Positions 1 to 4,874 are shown, counted from the first letter of the stretch. The stretch: DNA of 6,513 nt from CAYHSR01 sp043821725 (GCA_043821725.1 JBDRCM010000011.1:1-6513); one strand, 5' to 3'. Notes: generated by a model not told the origin, from the letters alone. A program made the numbers and translations.

Positions 1-20
1 TGTGCCAAGAGCACAGGGTA
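1..20. repeat. Partial palindromic hairpin with CAAGA loop (left end cut)
   Basis: TGTGC and GCACA pair around a CAAGA loop (6-10). The right arm continues as GGGTA to position 20, so the left arm probably extends beyond the window start as TACCC; that part is inferred. The loop is identical to that of the hairpin at 51-75, and the arms have the same layout with different bases. This is likely one unit of a REP-like palindrome family or a mobile element end. Confidence 0.5.
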
Positions 21-50
21 TCAGGTCAAAAGGCATAATGTCTGCGACTC

Positions 51-75
51 TACCCCGTGGCAAGACCACGGGGTA
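51..75. repeat. Perfect 10-bp palindromic hairpin with CAAGA loop
   Basis: TACCCCGTGG (51-60) and CCACGGGGTA (66-75) are exact reverse complements around the loop CAAGA (61-65). TTTTA-like sequence (75-80) follows, so on the plus strand it could also terminate a gene lying left of the window. The paired hairpin at 1-20 with the same loop makes a REP-like or IS200/IS605-type palindrome a better explanation than a lone terminator. No transposase gene is visible in the window. Confidence 0.6.
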
Positions 76-134
76 TTTTACCTGCGCTCGCTCGGAAATG
101 AAAACAAGTTTTCATTTCTCTCACTTCGCTTGGT
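76..134. repeat. Long imperfect inverted repeat
   Basis: The core is an 11-bp perfect inverted repeat, GAAATGAAAAC (95-105) and GTTTTCATTTC (108-118), separated by AA. Outside it the arms still resemble one another: TTTTACC with a GCG block at 76-90 against CGC with GGTAATAAAA at 127-140. The whole region would form one long interrupted hairpin. It directly follows the CAAGA hairpins, so the three probably belong to one repeat element. Positions 1-150 contain no gene I can support. Confidence 0.5.
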
Positions 135-155
135 AATAAAAAATTTAAGATTTTA

Positions 156-232
156 TAAACAAAAACCACCTGCCAATTCTCCTTGCTTCAGGCCTGTAAA
201 TTAGAGGACTGAGGTAAGTCGGGCAGGTGGTT
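156..232 (-). terminator. Long-loop intrinsic terminator of the leftward small gene
   Basis: AACCACCTGCC (164-174) and GGCAGGTGGTT (222-232) form an 11-bp perfect stem. Read on the minus strand, the stem is followed at once by TTTTTGTTTAT (163 down to about 156), the form expected of an intrinsic terminator about 40 nt past the stop at 271. The loop of 47 nt is unusually long and holds a second stem, 182-191 with 209-218. That inner stem has two G-U pairs on the plus strand, which become A-C mismatches on the minus strand, so it folds better in plus-strand RNA. Confidence 0.6.
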
Positions 233-270
233 AATGTTGGCAGGAGGATGGCGTGGCGTTTTCATATTGG

Positions 271-666
271 TCAGGGATTTTTTTCAGGATTGGCGGAGCT
301 GGGATGAATTGGTGGTTCAGCAGTCAGTTGTGAGCTTGCTGGTGGCGAAGGCATGAACCACATGCAGGTTCTATTTTCTTGCACAATAACCAGTTTGGCC
401 TTTGGGTCATAAGTGCGTTTGCACCAATCAGGAAGCACTGTTTGTCCGATACATTTTTTGTTGGGTGCATCGCAGTGATATGAGTAAGAAAGTTGCCCTG
501 TCTTTGGATTGTACTCTTCAATCCAGTTAAAACCCAATCTCATGCCGTCCACATGATTTTTTTCGTATTCCAGCATGAACATTGCCACAATTATCGCTAT
601 AACGACGCAGAAGAGTCCTGTCCAGAAAACTATGGGATACAAGCGATCCTTTGTTTTTTCTTTCAC
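271..666 (-). CDS. Small membrane-anchored protein with cysteine-containing outer domain, unknown function
   Basis: I do not recognise this 131-residue protein. After a charged N-terminus (KEKTKDR) there is one hydrophobic helix at about residues 11-32 (VFWTGLFCVVIAIIVAMFML). The basic residues before it suggest N-in topology with residues 33-131 outside the cell membrane. The outer part has Cys at 65, 72, 82 and 101, possibly two disulfides or a metal site, and several Trp and Tyr. The tail from about residue 106 is rich in Pro and Ser and looks disordered. The start is GTG (666-664), chosen because AGGAG lies 6 nt upstream and a good promoter sits before that. The gene stands alone, divergent from the glycosyltransferase operon, and ends at a terminator. 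It looks less AT-rich than the operon across the promoters, which may reflect a different origin. A role in the cell envelope is only inferred. Confidence 0.75.
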   Translation of the reverse strand: MKEKTKDRLYPIVFWTGLFCVVIAIIVAMFMLEYEKNHVDGMRLGFNWIEEYNPKTGQLSYSYHCDAPNKKCIGQTVLPDWCKRTYDPKAKLVIVQENRTCMWFMPSPPASSQLTAEPPIHPSSANPEKNP

Positions 667-672
667 GGCGTT

Positions 673-677
673 CTCCT
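673..677 (-). promoter_or_regulatory. Ribosome binding site AGGAG
   Basis: On the minus strand AGGAG is followed by 6 nt and then the GTG start at 666. It decides this start over later ATG codons (first at residue 29). It is one of the few clear Shine-Dalgarno sequences in the window. Confidence 0.75.
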
Positions 678-696
678 ATGTTTGGTATCTTTCTGC

Positions 697-725
697 ATTT
701 TAAAGATAAAAGAGTTATTTGTCAA
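697..725 (-). promoter_or_regulatory. Sigma70-type promoter for the leftward small gene
   Basis: On the minus strand a consensus -35 TTGACA (725-720) is separated by exactly 17 bp from the -10 TAAAAT (702-697). Transcription would begin near 690 and give a leader of about 24 nt carrying the AGGAG site. A second TTGACA lies 10 bp further upstream (735-730), created by the tandem repeat at 721-740. Confidence 0.7.
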
Positions 726-740
726 CCCATGTCAACCCAT
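721..740. repeat. Tandem 10-bp direct repeat between divergent promoters
   Basis: GTCAACCCAT occurs twice without a gap. The first copy overlaps the leftward -35 box and the second abuts the rightward -35 box. The ACCCAT core recurs inverted as ATGGGT at 758-763, inside the rightward spacer and entering its -10 box. The spacing of one helical turn and the position suggest a regulator binding site, but no regulator is known from the window. Confidence 0.5.
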
Positions 741-768
741 TGACTTGTTTGCATAAAATGGGTAAAAT
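740..768 (+). promoter_or_regulatory. Sigma70-type promoter for the glycosyltransferase operon
   Basis: TTGACT (740-745) and TAAAAT (763-768) are separated by 17 bp. Transcription would start near 775, leaving an untranslated leader of about 120 nt before the ATG at 896. The leader is AT-rich and I see no strong stem or riboswitch in it. A weaker alternative nearer the gene is TTGATA (827-832) with TATGCT (851-856), spacing 18. The promoter is back to back with the one at 697-725. Confidence 0.6.
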
Positions 769-895
769 AACGGATTAAAATATAGCAGAAATAGGATTAG
801 ATTCAGTCATTTACTTGATAACAAAATTGATATAAGATATAGTCATGAGATATGCTTTTGTTGTTATATAAAGTGAATATGCCTAATAAAAAATT

Positions 896-1720
896 ATGTT
901 TGACATAAACGTCGTAATTGTCAGTTATAATAGTCGTAATCAAGTTGAAAAATGCTTGGCATCCATGTTTGTTGATTTAAAGGAAAGTGGTTTGAATGTC
1001 CATGTAACTGTGATTGATAATTGTTCTAATGACAACATTCTATGGCTGTTAAAACTTGGTTATGAGAATATTAAATTTTGCGTTAATAAAAAGAACGCCG
1101 GCTTTGCGCGCGCGCAAAATCGCGGGTTAAAGGCCGTTGATTCCAAATATCACTTTATATTGAATCCTGATACTGTTTTTTTGCCTCAACAAAACGTAAT
1201 TAAAAAAATGTATGATTTTATGGAGCAGAACAAGCAGGCTGGAATTGTTGGGCCCAAGATATTATATCCGGACGGAAGTAGACAGAATTCCTGCTATCGT
1301 TTTCCAAAATTTATGCAGCCGCTGTACAGTCGCACATTCCTCGGAAGGATTGGCAAAGGCAAAAAAGAAGCTGAAAATTACTTTATGGAGGATTTTGAAC
1401 ATAACAATACAGTGCCAGTTGATTGGATAATGGGAGCCGCCATGTTTGTGCGTTCTCAAGCTCTTAGCCATGTTGGATATTTTGACGAAAGATACTGGAT
1501 GTATGCCGAAGACAGCGATTTATGCAGAAAAATGTGGGAAAACAATTGGATGGTATATTATCTGCACAGCGCTTCAATCAAACACGAGCATGGAAGGGGA
1601 TCGGCAAGCACTCAAGGGATTGCGCGCTCATTGATAAAAAACAGATTAGCCAGAGCGCATTTAAAAAGCTGGCTGTCATATATGTGGAAGTGGAAATCCA
1701 CAAGGCATTACTATTCTTAA
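896..1720 (+). CDS. Family 2 glycosyltransferase, rhamnosyltransferase-like
   Basis: This 274-residue protein transfers a sugar from a nucleotide-sugar donor to a growing surface glycan, judging by family. It has the GT-A fold landmarks of family GT2: the opening strand VVIVSYNS (6-13), the nucleotide-binding VIDNCSND (39-46), NAGFARAQNRG (67-77), and LNPDT (89-93), the usual replacement for the DXD metal motif in rhamnosyltransferase-like members. GAAMFVR (180-186) and the acidic YAEDSDL (203-209), with a probable catalytic-base Asp or Glu, complete the active site. A basic C-terminus rich in Trp, Lys and Arg (about 242-274) has no clear membrane helix and may sit on the membrane face. No Shine-Dalgarno precedes the ATG, only AT-rich sequence. 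It ends in double stops (TAATAA), and the next gene begins 7 bp later. The sugar and acceptor cannot be told from sequence. Confidence 0.9.
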   Translation: MFDINVVIVSYNSRNQVEKCLASMFVDLKESGLNVHVTVIDNCSNDNILWLLKLGYENIKFCVNKKNAGFARAQNRGLKAVDSKYHFILNPDTVFLPQQNVIKKMYDFMEQNKQAGIVGPKILYPDGSRQNSCYRFPKFMQPLYSRTFLGRIGKGKKEAENYFMEDFEHNNTVPVDWIMGAAMFVRSQALSHVGYFDERYWMYAEDSDLCRKMWENNWMVYYLHSASIKHEHGRGSASTQGIARSLIKNRLARAHLKSWLSYMWKWKSTRHYYS

Positions 1721-1727
1721 TAAGTTT

Positions 1728-2816
1728 ATGAACGAAAAGATAGCCATAATTTACTTGTCCTATCACAGCGATTTGTATTTGCAAAAGTTCGTTCAATCAA
1801 TTGAACAAATAAATTATCCGGCTCAAAATTTAACGATTATCGCGGTTGACAACCCTCATCCAAATTATGGCTTATCCACCGAATCATTGCAGAAGTTCCT
1901 TGTTCCGCTTAAAGAAAAATTTGTTAACGAAGTGATAATTTTAACGACAAGAAATAATGTGGGATATGCCGGGGGCAATAATATTGGAATCAAATGGGCT
2001 CTTGATAATGATTATGACTATATTTTTCTTAATAATCAAGATGGATATTTAGAGCCAAACGGGCTTGAGAAAATTCTTAACGCCATTAAGATCAATGATA
2101 AGATAGGCGCGATGCAGCCGCTTGTTATGATGGAGCGTGACAAAGAGAAAATAAACACATCAGGAAATAATTTTCATTATCTTGGATTTGGGTTTTGCGG
2201 TAATTATGGCAAGGGCAAAAAAAGTGTTCAGTTGCGTAGCGTTGTCAGTGAAATAGGATACGCCAGTGGATCAGCAATAATGCTAAGAGCTGATCTTTTG
2301 AAAAAACACGGCTTGTTAGACGAAGATTTGTTTTGTTATCATGAGGATTTGGAATATTGCATGCGTCTCCGGTCGCTTGGCTTTAATGTCTCAACCGCAA
2401 ACAACGCGCTGTTTTACCATGATTATGAATTTAGCAGGAACAAAGAAAAATATTTTTTGATGGAGCGCAACAGATTTGCTATCATCATGATGTATTATAA
2501 GATGGGCACAATTATAGTATTATTGCCGATTTTCGCGCTTATGGAAATTGGGATCTTGTTTTTTTCAATGGCTAACCATTGGTTTTGGCAGAAAATGCGC
2601 GCATATTTTTATTGGTTGAAGCCGTCTAATTGGAAAAAAGTTTTAAAAAAAAGGCGTTCAATTCAAAATAGCCGAATTATTTCTGATAAAGAAATGTTGT
2701 CTTATTCAAAATCAGAAGTTGAATTTGAAGACATAAATAATTGGGCTTTGAATCATATTGCCAATCCAATATTGAAATTATATTGGAAAATGGTAAAAAG
2801 GATAATTTTTTGGTAA
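1728..2816 (+). CDS. Family 2 glycosyltransferase with C-terminal membrane helix
   Basis: This 362-residue protein is a second GT2-type enzyme, diverged from its upstream neighbour. Landmarks are IIYLSYHS (7-14), VDNPH (40-44), NNVGYAGGNNIGIKWA (76-91), FLNNQD (100-105) where most relatives have LNPD, GSAIMLRADLL (181-191) and LFCYHEDLEYCMRL (201-214). The ERNR motif (246-249) next to a hydrophobic stretch is common in GT2 enzymes of this length. One membrane helix is likely at about 261-282 (TIIVLLPIFALMEIGILFFS), followed by a basic region and a roughly 50-residue cytoplasmic tail, so the enzyme should be anchored to the inner membrane. It starts 7 bp after the previous gene and ends 9 bp before the next, so all three are surely cotranscribed. 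No ribosome binding site is seen. Donor and acceptor are unknown. Confidence 0.9.
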   Translation: MNEKIAIIYLSYHSDLYLQKFVQSIEQINYPAQNLTIIAVDNPHPNYGLSTESLQKFLVPLKEKFVNEVIILTTRNNVGYAGGNNIGIKWALDNDYDYIFLNNQDGYLEPNGLEKILNAIKINDKIGAMQPLVMMERDKEKINTSGNNFHYLGFGFCGNYGKGKKSVQLRSVVSEIGYASGSAIMLRADLLKKHGLLDEDLFCYHEDLEYCMRLRSLGFNVSTANNALFYHDYEFSRNKEKYFLMERNRFAIIMMYYKMGTIIVLLPIFALMEIGILFFSMANHWFWQKMRAYFYWLKPSNWKKVLKKRRSIQNSRIISDKEMLSYSKSEVEFEDINNWALNHIANPILKLYWKMVKRIIFW

Positions 2817-2825
2817 GATTTTATT

Positions 2826-3872
2826 ATGATAAAAAAAGCAGTGCTGACTGGCGGTGGAAGAGCCACGCGCCTGCGGCCAATTACATCAACAATAAACAAA
2901 CATTTAATTCCATTGGCTGGCAAGCCAATGATATTTCACGCGCTTGAAAAAGTGGCTAAAGCAGGCATTACCGAAGTATTTATTAACACCAATCCGGGTG
3001 AGAGTGAACTGCAGAAAGTTGTGGGCAATGGAAGCAGATGGAATATAACCATTGAATTTTTTGAACAAATAGGAGGACCACAAGGCATTGCCAATGTTGT
3101 GAAGCAGGCTGAGAGGTTTATAAAAGACGACCCTTTCATATTTTATCTTTCTGACAATATAATTGCAGGAGAAATTGATTCTTTGGTAACAGATTTTGAA
3201 CATGCAAAAAACGATTGTATGCTTACTTTGGCAAAAGTTCCGGATCCAGAGAGATTTGGGGTGCCATATTTTGATGTAATAGGCAACCTTATTGATGCAA
3301 AAGAAAAACCAGCAGATCCGCCTAACAATTTTGCCATAACAGGCATATATTTATTCGGACCAAAACTGTTTTTTGAGGCATACAAGCATATAAAAAAGAG
3401 TGAGCGAGGCGAATATGAAATACCAGATATTTATTCATATCTGCTGAAAAAAGGATATTCAGTGGGGTATAAGGAGATTACAGGGTGGTGGAAAGATACA
3501 GGCAAACCAGATGACTTGATTAAAGCCAATGCAATGCTTATGGATAATATGCCAGTTGATTTTTTTGATGAGCAAGATAAAAAGGCAGGAGAAAATAACA
3601 ATTTTAAAAATGTTATCATAAAAAAACCAGCAATCATCGGCGATAATTGCGAACTAATTGATTGCTCAATAGGACCGCATTGTACCATTGGAGACAGGTG
3701 TAAGATTGTAAATGCAAAAATTAGCAATTCAATTATTTTTGACAATAGCTGTATTGAATGCGATTGTGAATTGAACAATTCAATCATCGGCAGATTCACT
3801 GTTGTGTGTGGTGGCCCATGCAACAAGCCACATAGTTTGATAGTTGGAGACAACGCTCTGGTTGAACTATAA
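2826..3872 (+). CDS. Glucose-1-phosphate thymidylyltransferase-like nucleotidyltransferase with beta-helix domain
   Basis: A nucleotidyltransferase of 348 residues, close to the long form of RmlA, which joins dTTP and glucose-1-phosphate to make dTDP-glucose and pyrophosphate. The N-terminal Rossmann-like domain has the triphosphate loop TGGGRATRLRP (8-18), with Ala13 where Gly is usual, the conserved Lys25 (INKHLIP), GGPQGIA (83-89), and metal ligands Asp110 (YLSDN) and Asp224 (WWKDTGKPDDL). EIPDIY (198-203) is typical of sugar nucleotidyltransferases. From about 262 the chain becomes hexapeptide repeats of a left-handed beta-helix (IIGDNC, SIGPHC, TIGDRC). Nine of its ten cysteines lie in this C-terminal part. 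The gene lies 9 bp after the glycosyltransferases and probably supplies their activated sugar. RmlB, C and D are not in the window, so rhamnose is not proven and other sugar or nucleotide specificity is possible. It has no visible ribosome binding site. Confidence 0.85.
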   Translation: MIKKAVLTGGGRATRLRPITSTINKHLIPLAGKPMIFHALEKVAKAGITEVFINTNPGESELQKVVGNGSRWNITIEFFEQIGGPQGIANVVKQAERFIKDDPFIFYLSDNIIAGEIDSLVTDFEHAKNDCMLTLAKVPDPERFGVPYFDVIGNLIDAKEKPADPPNNFAITGIYLFGPKLFFEAYKHIKKSERGEYEIPDIYSYLLKKGYSVGYKEITGWWKDTGKPDDLIKANAMLMDNMPVDFFDEQDKKAGENNNFKNVIIKKPAIIGDNCELIDCSIGPHCTIGDRCKIVNAKISNSIIFDNSCIECDCELNNSIIGRFTVVCGGPCNKPHSLIVGDNALVEL

Positions 3873-3890
3873 TATTTTGTTTGCTATAAT
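3862..3890 (+). promoter_or_regulatory. Extended -10 promoter for the small membrane protein gene
   Basis: TTGAAC (3862-3867), 17 bp, then a perfect TATAAT (3885-3890) preceded by TGC, giving the extended -10 form TGnTATAAT. The -35 box lies inside the last codons of the nucleotidyltransferase gene and its TAA is at 3870-3872. Transcription should begin near 3897. This gives the downstream gene its own expression, although readthrough from the operon is also possible because no terminator separates them. Confidence 0.75.
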
Positions 3891-3898
3891 AATCAAGA

Positions 3899-3913
3899 GC
3901 CGGCAGAGCCGGT
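3899..3913 (+). other. Small GC-rich hairpin at the start of the leader
   Basis: GCCGGC (3899-3904) pairs with GCCGGT (3908-3913) over an AGA loop, with one G-U pair at the base. AGAGCCGG also occurs as a direct repeat (3896-3903 and 3905-3912). It falls at the predicted 5' end of the transcript from the 3862-3890 promoter, where it could stabilise the message. No T-run follows, so it is not an intrinsic terminator. Confidence 0.4.
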
Positions 3914-3941
3914 ATTAAAGCTAATTTACTAAAGTTTTTTT

Positions 3942-4310
3942 ATGGAAGAAGAAAATAAAAAAGAAATTCAGCATTCTGTTGAAGATAATACTTCACAAGA
4001 CAGTAGTCCAGAGGAGCCGTTAAAAAATGAAAATACGGCAATGGCCGTAGTGGCGTATATTTTATTTTTCGTTCCTTTGCTGACTGATGCGAAAAAAGAT
4101 GAGTTTGTTAAATATCATGTTAAGCAGGGGCTTATGCTATTTATCGCGTGGATAGTGGTAGCTGTGCTTACTCCGGCATTATTCATGGTCATCTGGCTGT
4201 TATATCTTGGTTTGCTGGTTTTGTTTATAATCGGCATTATGAACGCATTAAACGGAAAAAAAGCGCCCCTTCCTCTAATTGGCCAATTTGCTGAAAAATT
4301 CAATATATAA
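3942..4310 (+). CDS. Tic20/DUF4870-like small membrane protein
   Basis: This 122-residue protein has an acidic, Glu/Ser-rich, probably disordered cytoplasmic N-terminus (1-31), then hydrophobic segments at about 33-48, 64-82 and 83-103. They suggest three helices, with the last two packed as a hairpin. The signature is the loop LLTDAKKDEFVKYHVKQGL (46-64) between helices 1 and 2, followed by the conserved ending FIIGIMNALNGKKAPLPLIG. I recognise this as the DUF4870/Tic20-like type from memory of such families. Tic20 belongs to the chloroplast import machinery, but the bacterial relatives have no established function. The ATG follows a run of seven T and has no Shine-Dalgarno. The gene has its own strong promoter and its own terminator, so it appears to be a stand-alone unit next to the glycan operon, not part of it. 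Confidence 0.8.
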   Translation: MEEENKKEIQHSVEDNTSQDSSPEEPLKNENTAMAVVAYILFFVPLLTDAKKDEFVKYHVKQGLMLFIAWIVVAVLTPALFMVIWLLYLGLLVLFIIGIMNALNGKKAPLPLIGQFAEKFNI

Positions 4311-4318
4311 GCGTACTT

Positions 4319-4384
4319 AAAATACCTTAGTATTTATAAAGCAGGCGCATAGCGCTATCTGTCATAAGCTAAGGTATTTTTTAA
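4319..4384 (+). terminator. Intrinsic terminator with long structured loop
   Basis: AAAATACCTTAG (4319-4330) and CTAAGGTATTTT (4369-4380) are perfect 12-bp arms and the right arm runs into TTTTTT (4377-4382). The 38-nt loop can fold further: TTTAT (4333-4337) with ATAAG (4364-4368), and GCGC (4345-4348) with GCGC (4352-4355). It ends the small membrane protein transcript, 8 nt past its stop. On the minus strand the arm is followed by only a short T stretch. Confidence 0.75.
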
Positions 4385-4475
4385 TAGAACAGCGCAAATA
4401 ACCCGCGGCTTGTTGCTGGGTCGGGTTTATTAAAATTTTATGCTTTTTTTATTATTTCATTATGAGGTGCATATT
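4385..4475 (+). other. Intergenic stretch with a second hairpin and T-tract
   Basis: AACCCG (4400-4405) pairs with CGGGTT (4422-4427) over a 16-nt loop, then comes AT-rich sequence and a TTTTTTT tract (4444-4450). It could be a backup terminator. No convincing promoter for the downstream zinc-ribbon gene is found: TTATTT (4452-4457) with TATGAT (4475-4480), spacing 17, is the best candidate and is weak. Confidence 0.3.
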
Positions 4476-4556
4476 ATGATGGAGCTGACAAATCATAATA
4501 ATAAAAAATATGATACAGCAATACAGATGCAAATTTTGTGGACAGTTGTTTTTTAA
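4476..4556 (+). CDS. Possible 26-codon ORF overlapping the start of the zinc-ribbon gene
   Basis: ATGATG at 4476 is preceded 7 nt upstream by GAGGTG (4463-4468), a good Shine-Dalgarno match. It opens a 26-residue frame (MMELTNHNNKKYDTAIQMQI and on) that ends at TAA 4554-4556, inside the next gene and in a different frame. The peptide resembles nothing I know. It may be a translated leader coupled to the zinc-ribbon gene. Alternatively, it may be the true N-terminus of that gene if one base is lost or skipped in the A6 run (4503-4508). It could also be chance. Confidence 0.25.
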   Translation: MMELTNHNNKKYDTAIQMQILWTVVF

Positions 4557-4806
4557 GGCAGAACAAATCGTATGCGAGCTGGAAATAAAGTGCGGAAATT
4601 GCGGAAAAGCAGTGCATTTTGGCAATGTGGAAAAATGCAGGATGTTTTCACGCTTAAGTGATTTTTTAAAAGATAAACAGACCAGTGTTAATAAAGATGA
4701 TTTAATAAAAGAATTAAGAGCATGCATTGAGTGTGGAAAGATAAATGAATGTCTTTGCTATAAAATGGCAGAAGATATGTTGATAGATTATTATAAGGAA
4801 AATTAA
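4510..4806 (+). CDS. Com-like zinc-ribbon protein with C-terminal cysteine cluster
   Basis: This 98-residue protein opens with RCKFCGQLFFKAEQ (6-19) and ELEIKCGNCGKAVHF (23-37). This matches the Com zinc-ribbon pattern (RCxxC..LLFKA..EIKCxxC), with ligands Cys7, Cys10, Cys28 and Cys31. In phage Mu, Com is a small zinc-binding RNA-binding protein that activates translation of the DNA-modification gene mom. Mu Com is about 62 residues. Here a linker and an acidic-basic helical region (about 47-70) lead to a second group, Cys72, Cys75, Cys81 and Cys83 (CIECGKINECLC), that could hold another zinc. No mom-like or phage gene is nearby, so it may be a domesticated or unrelated small RNA-binding or DNA-binding protein. 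The ATG at 4510 has no Shine-Dalgarno at the right distance. In this frame an upstream ATG at 4462 is blocked by a stop. Confidence 0.7.
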   Translation: MIQQYRCKFCGQLFFKAEQIVCELEIKCGNCGKAVHFGNVEKCRMFSRLSDFLKDKQTSVNKDDLIKELRACIECGKINECLCYKMAEDMLIDYYKEN

Positions 4807-4821
4807 CAAAGCCCGCCAATG

Positions 4822-4827
4822 AGGAGG
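4822..4827 (+). promoter_or_regulatory. Perfect AGGAGG Shine-Dalgarno in the structured region
   Basis: AGGAGG lies 8 nt before the ATG at 4836. It sits in the unpaired internal loop of the proposed fold, so a ribosome could reach it, while the start codon is inside the inner stem. Confidence 0.4.
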
Positions 4828-4835
4828 GGGCGGTA

Positions 4836-4859
4836 ATGTCGTTGATTAAACAAGCATGA
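4836..4859 (+). CDS. Possible 7-codon leader-peptide ORF (MSLIKQA)
   Basis: The frame has a perfect AGGAGG upstream and lies in the left arm and loop of the inner stem, so its translation would open that stem. Its stop TGA overlaps the next ATG as ATGA (4856-4859). That ATG opens a 29-codon frame to 4945, with a Pro-Pro-Trp-Trp run (PPWW), which reads straight through the terminator hairpin. The layout recalls a leader peptide. No plus-strand gene follows, so an attenuation role in cis is unsupported. Confidence 0.2.
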   Translation: MSLIKQA

Positions 4860-4874
4860 TGATATTGCCGCCAT

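Noticed and set aside
164..232. The long hairpin as an integron attC site
   Set aside because: The arm ends do not show the RYYYAAC/GTTRRRY core boxes, and no integrase or cassette array is present.
493..756. An 87-codon plus-strand frame across the small membrane protein gene and the promoters
   Set aside because: It overlaps a leftward gene with promoter, ribosome site and terminator, and runs through the divergent promoter region.
3431..3853. A 140-codon open frame on the minus strand opposite the nucleotidyltransferase
   Set aside because: It is antisense to a well-supported gene, has no family motif, and its composition follows from the codons of the plus-strand gene.
3899..3920. The GCCGGC hairpin as a terminator of the glycan operon
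   Set aside because: No T-run follows, and it lies downstream of a strong promoter, so it belongs to the next transcript's leader.
4452..4727. A 91-codon minus-strand frame opposite the Com-like gene
   Set aside because: The plus frame has the zinc-ribbon motif and paired CxxC; the minus frame shows no family features.
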